Below are positions 41,617 through 53,547 of a stretch of DNA of 64,000 nucleotides, piece after piece (position 1 is the stretch's first letter; every line of letters begins with the position of its first letter). Under the pieces are notes generated by a model that worked only from the letters and a program-made list of their open reading frames with translations, was not told the DNA's origin and searched no databases. Origin of the DNA: Phaeotremella fagi (Eukaryota > Basidiomycota > Tremellomycetes > Tremellales > Phaeotremellaceae); assembly GCA_001599715.1 (NCBI GenBank), contig BCHU01000009.1:682001-746000 (forward strand). The letters are read 5' to 3'. The translations under genes and the position numbers were made by a program.

Positions 41617-44483
41617 TTACTTATCCCAAACATAGACCAACCCCGAAAGCATCAATCCAAACATAACCATCAACAGAATATTGAAATTACTGAAATATTC
41701 AACTTTCCTAGCCATACTAGGAACCCAAATATCAACCCTTCGAACACTGTTCTCACCTCTTTCATCGAACCAAACGAATAACCTTTGTTTATCAGCTTCC
41801 CATTTGGCTTTCCCGCCTATGGACAGTTGGAATTGGATATCATCTTTTTTGTAGATTCTATTGGGAAGGAAGATCTCGGTATAGGCTTCCTTGTGTTGCG
41901 CGAGGGTCGTGTATCTGTACGTGAATTCTCGGGTTTCTTGTTTGTATTCGAGGGAGATTGGGACTCCTGCTGTTGCTATGGCGTATGGACGCTGAGTGGT
42001 GTCAGCTTGGATCCCGATTGAGTAGGACTCTTTCACTTACAACTAGAACATCAAGTAATCTAGCTCCCGCATCCAATTCTTCATCATCAATCACCAACTT
42101 CTTCTGACCGTTGATCAATCGATCAGGAGCGTCCAAGATCTTATCGCGATTATGATTAGAATACCATGAAAAGTTTTCAGCGTTCCACTATATGACCAAA
42201 ATTTCTTTGTCAGGCTTATATCTAGCATGACGAGAACACCAACTCACGTCATCACCTAGATCATCCCTGTTTGATGGATTATAAGTCCATAAACTGGTAT
42301 TATATCAGTCAAACCCTTGTTCAGCAAAGTAAAACACCTACTTGAACCCAACCATACTCTTCTCAAGAGCTGAAAGAAGTGCATCCATCATCCTCTCCTG
42401 CCAAAAGAAGTCTCCCGTCTTGAAAGCGATTTCATTACTGCTAAAAAGTCAGCTCGAAACGTCAGCAACAAACGCGAAAAAGCTGACTTCATATCCATGG
42501 GTACCCCACATTCTCCAAATACTATCGGTACATCACCTAATTTTTTTCTAGCTTCGTTAACGATGGTTTCGATTTGTTTCTCGTAATTCTTTTTAACGCC
42601 TTTACCCCAATACAAGGCGTTTAAGATGAACATTCCCTAGAAAGTGGATATCAGCTTGTTGCTTTAACTCAAGTTGTGTATGACCTACCCTAGAAAGACC
42701 TTGAACGTTGACTGACATGAATCCGAATTGCTTTTTGAATATCGCGTTCAAATCGTACCTGTGAACAAGAATAAGCATGGTGGTTGAGAAGTCAAAAACG
42801 GACCTACCAATGAGGAGCATAAACGAAATTCTTAGGTCGATTCTCAACCGACCAAACAGGACTGAACTCATTAGGTAAAGCCTCGACCAGCATACATTTC
42901 CCTTTAGTTTTCAAGATACCATCTACAACCCCTTCCCAGCGCTTCACGAAAGGATAATAGAAATCCTGATAGAAATTGATCAATCGTCCTTGACGATCTT
43001 TCTTGAAATAATCTTCAACCAACGCAACAGGTTTACCAGATTTCGTTGACCATCTCCAAACACCTTCTTTTTCCCAGGGACAGTTACCTTGGGTAGTTCC
43101 CTCTTTGGACCAGACTTTGGCACTAGTTGGGTTGCCTTTTATGGTGTGAGATTTTCTGGTAGGCCAGGGGAAGAATCTGACGTAGATTGGGACTCCGGGG
43201 GTTGGGTGACCGGCACCCATTGAGAATGCTTGCAGGGGTGATGGGAATTGAGCAAGATGAAGGTCGGTGTTGTAGTTCTAATAAAATGTTATTTTAATTC
43301 AAGAAACTGTATACTTGACATACCCATTCATGGATCGAGGGTATCCCAATGAATCCAGGATGAGGTTCGTTCATCAACTATAACCATTATCAGTACATGC
43401 TCACTCAAACACAACGGAACTCACCTCAAATCCCATTACACTGTCGAGATCTCCAACAGCCTCGACAAGTTTACCATATGCCGCCAACCAAGCATCTTGA
43501 AGTACGTCCTGAATATTAACCTTTTTCGTGCTATCAGCCAAAGAAGGGACCTTGAAAGATGGAGCGAAAGTAGCACCTCCCCAGAAAAGTGTACTAAAAG
43601 CATTATCAGTTATTTGCCTATGAAAAGATAACTCACTTCATGCTAGCAGCTGATAATTTCGTGTATCCAGTTGGCCAAAGTGCACGTTCACCTTGTAATC
43701 TACCACCACGAATTCCATCAAAGAACGCTGCACCTGCTAAAGCCATTGATTCTCCGTCATCTGAGAGATCGAACCCAGCTAATTCTACTGTCCAACCTGG
43801 TGCGCCTGACTACGATGTCAGAAGAAGAAGATACGATTTGACTTACACCACCGGTATATCTTGAAAAGACATCTTGATGCATTGACTACATTGATGGTTA
43901 TTGTTGATTCGTTTTTGTATCTGGGTAACTCACGACATAAGCTACGATACCATGTTTCTCCATACTCTGGATAAGTTTCCTGATATAATCAAGATATTCC
44001 TGATCATATATCCCACTTTACAAAGAATCAATTAAAATTCTCCCTCTCCGTCAATGATCAAAAGAATGAAAATCACTTACGGACCAGCATGCTCCAAAGC
44101 TTCCCAAGTAACGTTAATCCTAACTACCCAACTAATCAGCGAAAGCCCCCAATCAAATCCCCACCAAAAGTTAACCCCCAAGATAGTAATCTCCTCCAAT
44201 GTTCATCAGCCTCATCTAACGGGAAAGGTCTTCCAACGTATGTAGTGTCCTTGTGATCATGTAATAAAGGAGATGGTCGAATGGGTCTACATTCACACAT
44301 GAGTTACATTTCCATGGAGAGGAAGTGAAAGATAGATAAATACGTTTTAGAAGCTGCTCCAACATTCACCCCTCTGAGATCTAAAATTCTTTCGCTGTCG
44401 TCGATGAAATGACGACCGCGGACTTTGATATTTGAGCAGGTTGGGATGAATTGTTGGAAGTTTGGGAGGGGTTCTTTTGACAT
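41617..44483 (-). CDS. GH5_12 beta-glucosidase (ergosteryl-glucoside/EGCrP-like)
   Basis: Many short exons run from the ATG at 44483 to the TAA at 41617, about 750-800 aa. The start is LRGVNVGAASKT. Then come VRINVTWEALEHAG, YVVHQDVFSRYTGG of endoglycoceramidase-related enzymes, the acid/base Glu in FELMNEPHPGFIG, FVYAPHWYDLNAIF and the nucleophile Glu in PIVFGECGVPMDM. Next is GFNLWTYNPSNRDDLGDDWN, typical of the fungal EGCrP/Egh1 group. A beta-sandwich C-terminal domain follows, and then a hydrophobic segment (FNILLMVMFGLMLSGLVYVW) that could anchor it in a membrane. Known members hydrolyse ergosteryl-beta-glucoside (EGCrP2/Egh1) or glucosylceramide (EGCrP1). Which activity this one has is not certain. 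Confidence 0.87.
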
Positions 44484-44742
44484 TATGGATGGGGTAGATG
44501 GGAGATGGTTTGTTGGTTTATGTGTGTCAATGCTGAAAGCGACGCAGTCAGAAATTACGGTATCTAATCTCTAAATCCGGGTTCATTCTTCAAGATAACC
44601 GATGAAGAAAGTGGTTCATGAGGATTTCCTACAAGATTTACTTCTTCCACGAGAGATACCTACAAGAAGATAAGATGTGTCGATATACAAACAGGCCACT
44701 ACAACACCTTCACCCCAAGAAATGCCCAAATGTATTAATGCT

Positions 44743-46026
44743 TCACTCATCTACGTCCGATCGAACAGGTAACGGACTCTGACCCGCAACCCTCTTAAAA
44801 GCATATCTACAAACCAACAATCCCTTAGTTAAACCTTTAGCCATCCAAGCCTTCTCAACAGTGTAAATTCCATCATATCGATATCCCTCAACTGGGGCAT
44901 ACGGCGATTGAAGTTTGAATCCTCTGATAACTCTGACTGGACGTTTGGTTTCGGCTGATTTCTATGTTTATTTTCGTCAACTGTTGTATCAGGGGTATGA
45001 GAACAAGTTGACTTGACTTACTTTGAGTGCTGCGTTCATTGGGTTGTCGAATGTTTGATGCATGGTTTGGGGAGCTGTTCTGAGATTCTTCGGTGCATTT
45101 TTTGTTCCTTTCAAATCACGTCCTCCTGATCCTGTATACGTGAATCTGTCCCCTAGGTCGACACTGAAATGAAGATTAGATTTATATTTTACTGTAATAC
45201 GACCTACTCATCTGGATATCCACCAGATAAAGCAACGGAATAAGCTCCATCAATCGCGTTACCTGATATTCCAGCTACTGTGGGTCTGATCGAGGTGTCA
45301 GTATGAATCTTTGCTTGAGAAGGGGGGGACTTACGCATGGATAGCATCTGTAGAAGCGTCCATCCTGTCTAGAGTGTCAGCTAAGATCTTGAGAAGGAAG
45401 AATTGCTAGCTCACCTAGTAGGCCACCAAGTCCCAACCTCAACTCCTGGGATATGACCAAACTGTTTCCTAAACCAATCAGACGTGATGCTACGTACACA
45501 ACGTACGGATCATGAATTCTAACCCCAAGTTTCTGTGCCCTTCTCATCCTCCCATCATCTCCATCATCATCATCAATGAAATCATCATTCGAAACTCCAA
45601 CGCGTGGACTGAGGGTATCCAACGTGGGATTACGTTCAGCACTGTAATCGACAGGTTTCGAAGTACTTCTGGAACTCCTTCTTAAGCTTGGACTGTTACT
45701 GCTACTGTTACTATCATCCTCTTTATCATCGGTTTTCGATATTTTCGAAGGGGTTTCAGATTTAGATTTGGATTCATTTTCAAATCGTCGTTTTCTAGCT
45801 TGTGTTGATGCTGTCTTGACTAGATTTGGGGTTTTGGTATTGGGAGTTTTCTTAGTTGTTGGGACGGATGTTTTGGTGGGTGTGGATAATCCAAGTGAAA
45901 GAAGTAATGCTTCGTTATCCCTACAGTATGGTGTTAGTTCTCGGTTTGGACATGGAATGATGTGGTTGGGGGAGCGTTTATTTACTTGATATTTTGGATT
46001 CTTTGTTCTTCGTATGTAAGAGCCAT
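44743..46026 (-). CDS. SRA (YDG) domain protein, UHRF1-like
   Basis: The ATG at 46026 gives MALTYEEQRIQNI, joined by an intron to KDNEALLLSLGLSTPTKTS. A Lys/Ser/Thr-rich linker with ARKRRFENESKSKS and an acidic Asp run follow. The SRA domain is FGHIPGVEVGTWWPTRMDAS, then HAPTVAGISGNAIDGAYSVA, LSGGYPDDVDLGDRFTYTGS, GGRDLKGTKNAPKNLRTAPQ and ETKRPVRVIRGFK, with YRYDGIYTVEKAW near the end. The stop TGA is at 44743..44745. SRA domains flip out and read methylated or hemimethylated cytosine. No RING, tandem Tudor or PHD domain is seen, unlike animal UHRF1, so it resembles the short SRA proteins that act with the DNMT5 maintenance methyltransferase in Cryptococcus. Confidence 0.88.
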
Positions 46027-46861
46027 TATTGATGGGTGGATGTCGAGAGGCGAACTGTTTTACTTTATGGGAGAGTGCGACGACGAACCGTTGAACTGTA
46101 AAATGAAAAGATGGTTGAATAACAGGAAAGAAGAAAGTCGCGTTGGAGTTGGAGCTGGAGTTGTACGACGCAGCAAGTAGTCGCAGAGTGGTGACTACCG
46201 TCTTTGTTTTTGGGTTCATTCATGTCTTTGTGTAGCTGGAGGACAAGCTTCAAGCTTCTCCCATAACATCATGAACATGCTATGCTGTGCTACTTTACAC
46301 CTTTCGGCGTTGTAATTTTGCTATACCAGTTCAGCATCATCTTTACGTGACCTTCGATGTTTTGAACACCGCCATTGAATCGAGCAATCGAGTAGTCGCA
46401 TTTTCGGACATAGCTTTGATTGTCATTTCATTTGTATTCCTTCAAGGGAGGGTTGGATGATATGCCAATATTCTAACGTTTTAAGCTGTATAAGCTCTCT
46501 GCCCGTTGCTACATGGTGCTTTAGATGCATACAATCCATCCATATTAGCTCTTGATTTCAATCAAAAGAGAATTCAGGCACGATTCATTTCAATGAAAAG
46601 TCAAGCAACTTGAATGTGTCGTTATTTAGTGTCGATTTCATTCATCTTTTTTCTTCTTTCTTGTCCTTCTACTTCATAATTCTAGCTCCAAGTATAACTT
46701 TGTTCGTCCTCTATCCCAACAATCCCAGTCTCTTCCCAATATTTGTATCTTGTTATAATCCATTGTCTCAGTAAATCTTGGTTACCTATTGTTTGTGTAT
46801 TGTTCAATCGCTCGGACCACCACCCTTACCTATCCACCTGTATGAATCTTCAAACTCTAAC
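46027..46861. other. divergent promoter region, SRA gene/RhoGAP gene
   Basis: These 835 bp lie between divergent starts. The RhoGAP side has a CT-rich leader (TTTTTTCTTCTTTCTTGTCC near 46640). No gene or RNA feature is seen. Confidence 0.5.
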
Positions 46862-49800
46862 ATGACCTCTATAACTTCACTTCCAACACCACCAAGATCA
46901 TTATCAGATCGAAGAATATCTCTAGTCTCTCTACCAACGCATTCACCTCCCCTCTCACCACCAATAATCCCAACCAACAACGAACCACCAGCCTACAACT
47001 CCATCACCACACCATCGACCTCTGCCCAAGCCCAAGGTCAATCTGCTGTCAACCGCGAAAAACAGGCAGTCAGAGATCATCAACGACGCCAAGACGCTTT
47101 ACTCGCTTCGTTACATGATCCAAATAACGTTCCTATACCATTTACCGGACCTCAATCGATTAATCCTTCAAAATCATCGGGCTCTGATAAAGCTGAAACC
47201 ATAAATTTACCTTCACCTGGTTTGAATGGAACTACTGATCATCTAAATGTCGATAATGGTCTCCAAGTTGACGGTAATGGCGATGATTCACTTGGTTATA
47301 GGGGGAGTTTACCTGATGGAATGGACGTTCATGAAGCTTTAGCACTTTGTGCTGATCCAACTATCACTTGGTCCATGCAATTTTGGGTAACAATAGCTGA
47401 TCCAGTCGTAAGTTTTGAATATCATCTTGATGAATATATAATTGACTCTAATCAGACCCAACATGTCTTCTTCGCAAATCCAGCTTCAGGCGAGTGTCAT
47501 CTTGATTAAGAACCATGACTGAAAGCTAATCTTGACGCACAGGTCAATGCAGCTGGGATCCCCCCGTTGGAGCCTTTGTCGTCCCACGCTCACCTGATGG
47601 TGAATGGTGGGAGCTGGCTGATTCAAGTCGAGGGAACAGATCGTATTATTACAACACCTTGAGTGGCAAAACACAATGGACAAGACCAGGTAGTGATGCA
47701 TTTGTCATACCTCTTGGTCTTATCCAAGTGAGTACTGAAAAAATGTGCGAACAATCATTAGCTAAATAAGTTCAGAACAACAGTCTACCAACTCGCAAAG
47801 GTGGTGTGAATCGATCGAATCTTATAGACGCACCTGATCATTCACCTTCCCAATCGCTTCCAACTGGTTCACCCCGTTCACCTCGCTCACCAAGGAATCA
47901 TCGTCAATCTACTCAACAACCTCATTCACCTTCCCCTCTCAATCCACATCCCAAACAAAAACCACCAATGACGACTTCGCGTTCAGGACTTTCACTGACA
48001 TTAGAGACTCTAACTGAAAGACCCAACTCTGAAGCGCCAAATCAATCAACGAGCACTCTTCCACTGAACAGCGGTAACATTCAAGGAATCACCCCACTGT
48101 CACCTTTAGGAGGAACTGTCATGTTTGATACCAACCCTCCAAAGAAGTTGAATCCTGACGATATCGGTTCGGGGTCAGATAGTGATAAATCATCTTGGTG
48201 GGAGAGAAGGAAATCCAAATGGGGAGGGTCGAAGAAGAATCTCAATATTTTAGCCGGGGACGGAGAGAGTTGTAAGTTGTAATTGCAGTATCTGGCGATG
48301 CTGATCGTCTGCAGCAACCAGACCTTCACCGTCACCTTTACGACAAGACTTCGGCAATGACATATACGAGAATGGTAATGGAAATGTTATTGAAGCTAAT
48401 GGAACGATGCCAGAGGACTTATCAGACCAACCCAAAGTTAGGACAAAAAGGATGAGTACTGGGTAAATTGTTTTTTCGTTGTCTCAATGAGCACACACTG
48501 AAGGTTCTCAGGTTCCATCCACTCCTACCAACCGACATCTCCAAAGACATCGCAGCCTTCCAAACCTCCTCGTTCGCCAATCGATATTTCGCGAAAAAAC
48601 GAACAGGTCTCTTAAGATCTCGTGTCCCACTGAATCAAATTCTTCAACATCAGGTATCACCCATCTCATCGCCTCTGCTAAACATCTCTCGATCACTTCA
48701 TAAGGATTCCATCAATTTCTTCAAGGTCATACAACATGTCATGGAAGAACGGGATAAACCAGTTACGGGTGCGATCGTGCCGAGATTAAGTGGAATCAGT
48801 CATAGTTCGAGTCATTTGAATTTTAATCCTCGAGAGGGGAATGGGAATGGGAATGTGAATGGTGGAGTTGATGGTTTAGGTGAACCTTCGTCGAATGGGA
48901 ATGGACACGGTCATCAATACGGTAACGGGATTACCAATGGTCAATCAAGTAAATTTGTGGTTTTAGAAGAAGTTAGATGGTTGGTCTATGTCGCTGTTAC
49001 GAATTCGGAAATGAGAGATGAAGCCTATGCTCAACTTGTCAAACAGTTGACCAACAATTCTCATCAGTAAGTTGGACATTCGTCCTAACGATATTGAAAA
49101 CCAGACTGATCATCCTTACAGTGAAGGAGTCGTTCTAGGTTTCCAATTATTTTGCGTCTTTGTATTAGCCTTTGGTCCATCTAAAGAATTTACGACTTTT
49201 GTTAAGAACTTTCTGCAGTTACATAAAACTCAAACTAATGATGGGATTGGTATCATGGCGAAATGTGAGTCTAGCTACGTATGAAATGGATTTATCTGAT
49301 GTATCCCTCCAGATTGTCTGGCGAAATTAGAAATAATGGCTAATAAAGGTGGTAGAGGAAAGGCATTGACGATAGGAGAGATCGAACATGCTTCTGTAAG
49401 TTGATATCTCATTCTTGCGCAACACGCCGTGGTGATTGTTGAAAACTAAAACACTGGAAGGACGCTGCCTTTTTCCCATCTATTTATGGAGAATCAATAG
49501 AGACAATCATGTCACTTCAGGAACGTTCCTATCCTGATCTCAAAGTACCTATCGTGTTACCTTTCCTGGCTGATGGAATCCTTGCTTTGGGTGGTATGAA
49601 TTCTGAAGGAATCTTTAGGGTTCCAGGTGATAATGATTGTGTGTTTGAGTTGAAATCAAGAATAGATCGGGGTCATTATCAATTGGTATGTCGTCGTTTA
49701 TCTTCAAATTCTTCGTATTAATTTTCAAAATTTCTAGAACGGTATAGATGATCCTCACGTCACTGCATCACTTTTCAAACTTTGGTTAAGAGAACTTGAA

Positions 49801-50262
49801 CATCCAATCATACCTGTTGAAATGTATAACGACGCTTTAGTAGCTTCAAGAGGATTCGAAGAATGTTTAAATTTAATCCAGAAACTACCAAGAGATAACA
49901 AAAGAGTTTTATTATTTGTTATCAGTTTCATTCAACTGTTCTTGAAAGATGAGATTATCGAAATCACTAAAATGACTGCTCAGAATTTAGGTATGAAACC
50001 CATTCTACTTTTCCTCGTGTGAGAGTTTTAGTCTGACGTTTCAACCCCAGCTCTAGTGCTTGCACCAAATCTGTTACGTACAACTTCAGATTCACTGGTT
50101 ACTGTATTTAATAATTCCACTTTCGAATCTAAATTCGTTTATCAACTTTTAATGAATCTTGATCCGAAAACTGTCGATTCGGAATATATACCTTCACATG
50201 GTGAAGCTTTGAATGGAAGGGATGGGAATGGGAATGGAAGGATTGAAGAAGGAGTTGTTTGA
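46862..50262 (+). CDS. WW-MyTH4-RhoGAP protein (ARHGAP39/Vilse-like)
   Basis: About ten exons run from the ATG at 46862 (MTSITSLPTPPRSLSD) to the TGA at 50260..50262. The upstream frame lacks an ATG, so this start is chosen. After a disordered N-terminus come two WW domains: one ends VFFANPASGQCSWDPP, and the second is GEWWELADSSRGNRSYYYNT, ending LSGKTQWTRP. A long Ser/Pro linker follows. The MyTH4 domain has EMRDEAYAQLVKQLTNN and EGVVLGFQLFCVFVLAFGPS. The RhoGAP domain has GGMNSEGIFRVPGDNDCVFE with the arginine finger in GIFRVPG, then LKLWLREL-type sequence FKLWLRELEHPIIP and MTAQNLALVLAPNLLR. It stimulates GTP hydrolysis by Rho-family GTPases in polarity. It ends in a Gly/Asn-rich tail. 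Confidence 0.9.
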
Positions 50263-50659
50263 TTGTCCAAGTAGTTGTTTAAACGTACTCGCCCTTAGGT
50301 GAAACTTGACCTTTGAAACTTGAAACGTTGATATTCTCGAACTTGTACCTGTAAAACCTTTAGGGGATTGGTAGTGGATTATAAGGGGATCATAGCGACA
50401 ATCTAATGTACTCTAATGTCGCTTTGACTGTGAAGCATGCATGGACAGTATTTGGATCTTAAGTTTTAGGAGTGACCTTCGTCGTCAGGTTGCATACCCC
50501 GTTGTATAGTACGACACTAAGAAGTGAGAGTAACCATAATGTCGTTATGGTTGTGTTAAGCTACACAATACATTCATTGATCTACATACAGTACATACCT
50601 CACGCTTGAGATTGACAAGTTTACAGTTGAATCGCTCGTACTATCTGAGAAATTTAGAG
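50263..50659. other. tandem intergenic region
   Basis: This region runs from the RhoGAP stop to the modelled start of the next gene. It probably holds a missed first exon or the promoter of that gene, because that protein lacks a visible signal peptide. No clear signal-peptide coding frame was found. Confidence 0.4.
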
Positions 50660-53150
50660 ATGGAAACCTACCTTTCATCGAGGTAAGTGAAAACCCGAAT
50701 TACTATTGCACAGGGTAACCAAGATCATCCTTCAGCTCACCATTAATCTCATATACACCTTGTAAAGCCTGTAACGCTTCCAATGGATTTTCGACTGGAG
50801 AAGATTTCAGTGGTCAGAACGCTAATGGGACTGATAGTGGGATGATAAGTTCTGCCAGTGATTTGAGCATAAGTTTTAATTTTACTGGTATGTCTTGAGT
50901 ACGGTGCAGCACTTGTACTTGTACATTACAGTAGACCATACTAATATTCATTATATTCATATAGGGGTATCATTGAAATTCCATCTAACACCCTCAAATC
51001 CATTCACTTCAATCTACACCTCAACCCTAAAAATCAATGGTACCACAAGGAACGATTTCAATAACAACTCGATAAGTGGTTTACCACTTGCTAAGCATTC
51101 TGTGGAATTCTCTCTGAAAAGATCTGGTTCCGGATCGAGTTCGAACGATACGATCAGATTCGATGGTGTGGATTTAGGTTTAGGTTTGGAATACAGTAGT
51201 AATCATTCTTTCAATTGGAGTGTTGATGATACGGCATGGAGGAATTGGGCGGTACTTCTGACACCTGGTTGGAATATGTTGGAACAGCATGGTTCGAATT
51301 GGATTAATACTGTGTGTTTCCAAGGCGTCTCTTTTTATTTTGATACTCATGTACTGATCGTATTCGAGACCGAATATAATGCTGAATTACCAACCGCAAG
51401 TCGTGATTTCAATTCTTCGATCAGTTGGACCGATCAAGTGGACGCTGCTACGACTATTTTATTTAATGGGTCTGTAGTTTGGGCATATGGGATTGTAGGA
51501 CAGGAAGCTGGGTATGTTTGGCTTTGGAATTGCACAAAGTATCACTGTTTTGGCTGTACTTACCAGATGATTTAGATCATACGAAGTTCTGTTGGATAAC
51601 GTTACCCAAGGTATATATTCTGCACAAGGTGGTTCTAGAGTGTACGTCAGACTTTCTTTCATCCATCTTTTAAACACGGTTTCTTAATTCGTACTTGTAC
51701 TCGTTTAGGTATAATCAAGTTTTATACCATACATCCAATCTTGTTGATACGAATCATACGTTGACTTTACGCAATGCCGTCCAAGGCTCTCGATTAAGTT
51801 TCGATAGATTGATATCAATGGGTAGTTTGTAGGTCACTCCTCCTCCACTCACCTATTCTAACTCTGACAATTTCGAATGATCCAGATCAATAGCTGCTCC
51901 TGTAGTGACACCTACACCCTCACCTTCAGCAGCTTCAACCACGACATCATCATCATCTTCCACAATGAGCCCCTCGATCCAAGGAGCAATAATAGGTGCC
52001 TCAGTCGGAGGTGGAATATTGATAACAGCAATTATAGTATGGCTGTTCTACGCTTGTACTGCTTACAAAAAAAGACAAAAGAAGAATGCAACAGATGGAC
52101 GTAGAGTTGATGATACACAAGATCAAAAATCTGTAAGTGGCACCACCACAACTGAGAACCAGTAAAAGCTGATTTTTTAATACGACGATCAGTTCTGGCG
52201 TCAAAGTAGAAACACAACTTTTATCCCTATCACAGAGATGGATGAAATGAAAAAACCTAACGCTCATTTCCATTTCCCCAAACCTTCAAGTCTACGATCT
52301 ATCACCTCCTCACCGGCACCTTCACCCGGTGGAGTCGGAGTCAACAATTCATTCTTCAAATTCAAACGTAACAAAACCCATCTACTTGATGATAACATAC
52401 ATCAAATCGTCGAAAAAGGGATAACAATCAATGGCAAATCAATCTCAAATCCTAGACCTATAACACCGAATTCACCTGAAAGTTTCATGGACGATAAATC
52501 TTTTTTACCGTCTGCTATCACCGATATCGACACCGATACTGAGAAGGTGAAAAGTCCGAATCAAAACGTCAACACCAAAGAACTTAAATCGTTTATACCA
52601 CAAATGTCACCCGCTTTAACAGCTGCCATAACAGGTCAACATTCACCGTTAACTTCTTTACAACGTATGAACTCGAATTCGTATTTCCCGAATCAGACTA
52701 AAACGAAATCAAATTTAAATTCAAGTTTCTTTCCAGCCCAGACTGGTGGATATGATCGTGAAGAACTTCAAAAGAAAGTGGCGGAGATGTTTGATATTGG
52801 TCCTGGTACCAGCACCGGTACCGCATCTAGACCAGAGACATTCGGTATCCTCTCCGCATACGCTGAAAGAGAAAGTGATAGTTTCAAATACGATTCGATG
52901 GATGGTATGGGGGTAGCATATTCTTCACCTGAAGATCTTGATTTACATCGATTAACGAATTCCACCGAAGGTGGTGTGGTTATTCCCTCCATTGAAAATA
53001 GGAGTCCGCGACGAAGGGTTTTCGCCGCTGGTGCAGGTAAGTTACTGAACCAGTTCATTTATATGACTTTTAGACTGAGCCCTCGCTTTTGATTTAGACT
53101 CATCGACTGGTTCGATACCTCAGAAATCTCGTTGGCAGGATATGATTTAA
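50660..53150 (+). CDS. single-pass membrane glycoprotein-like protein (basidiomycete type)
   Basis: The modelled start is the ATG at 50660 (METYLSS), joined to SPLISYTPCKACNASNGFST; an in-frame stop precedes it. The ectodomain (about 300 residues) is beta-rich, with a dozen N-glycosylation sequons (for example NGT, NFT, NHS, NWS, NVT) and the pattern GQEAGSYEVLLDNVTQGIYS seen in many basidiomycete surface proteins with lectin-like folds. A Ser/Thr/Pro stalk precedes one transmembrane helix, IQGAIIGASVGGGILITAII, followed by basic KKRQKK. The cytosolic tail (about 300 residues) is Ser/Pro-rich. It ends at the TAA at 53148..53150. The layout fits a cell-surface sensor or adhesion protein, with function unknown. 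Lack of a signal peptide suggests the first exon is wrong. Confidence 0.65.
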
Positions 53151-53547
53151 TACAAGGATTTTACAATGATTCGATTTCGTTTTTTTCTGGTTCTTGTTCT
53201 TTTAATTCTTTAACCAATTCGTCATGATATCAAACACCTCTCTGTTGTTCACAATACTTCACTGAAGATACCCAATGACATTATTCTTTATATCCGTACG
53301 TAGTCTTACCCAACCAATTTCAATACCCAAAACGCCATGTAGATTATACTTGGACAATGTATCGTCTCGCTCGTACCGTACGAGTATGCATCCATTGGAT
53401 AAGATCGATCGCCATGCATCACAGACAAACTACATCAATCAGACCCTTTCAATAAACTTTATAGGGCCAAGAAATTCGAACACGAACATGGAACAAATAT
53501 TTAAAGTGAGATCGATGAGAACAGAAGTAAACAATCTGTTATTGAAT
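53151..53547. other. convergent intergenic spacer
   Basis: 3' ends of the membrane protein gene and PAT1 meet here. A palindrome-like CGTACCGTACG lies near 53376. No gene is seen. Confidence 0.5.
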
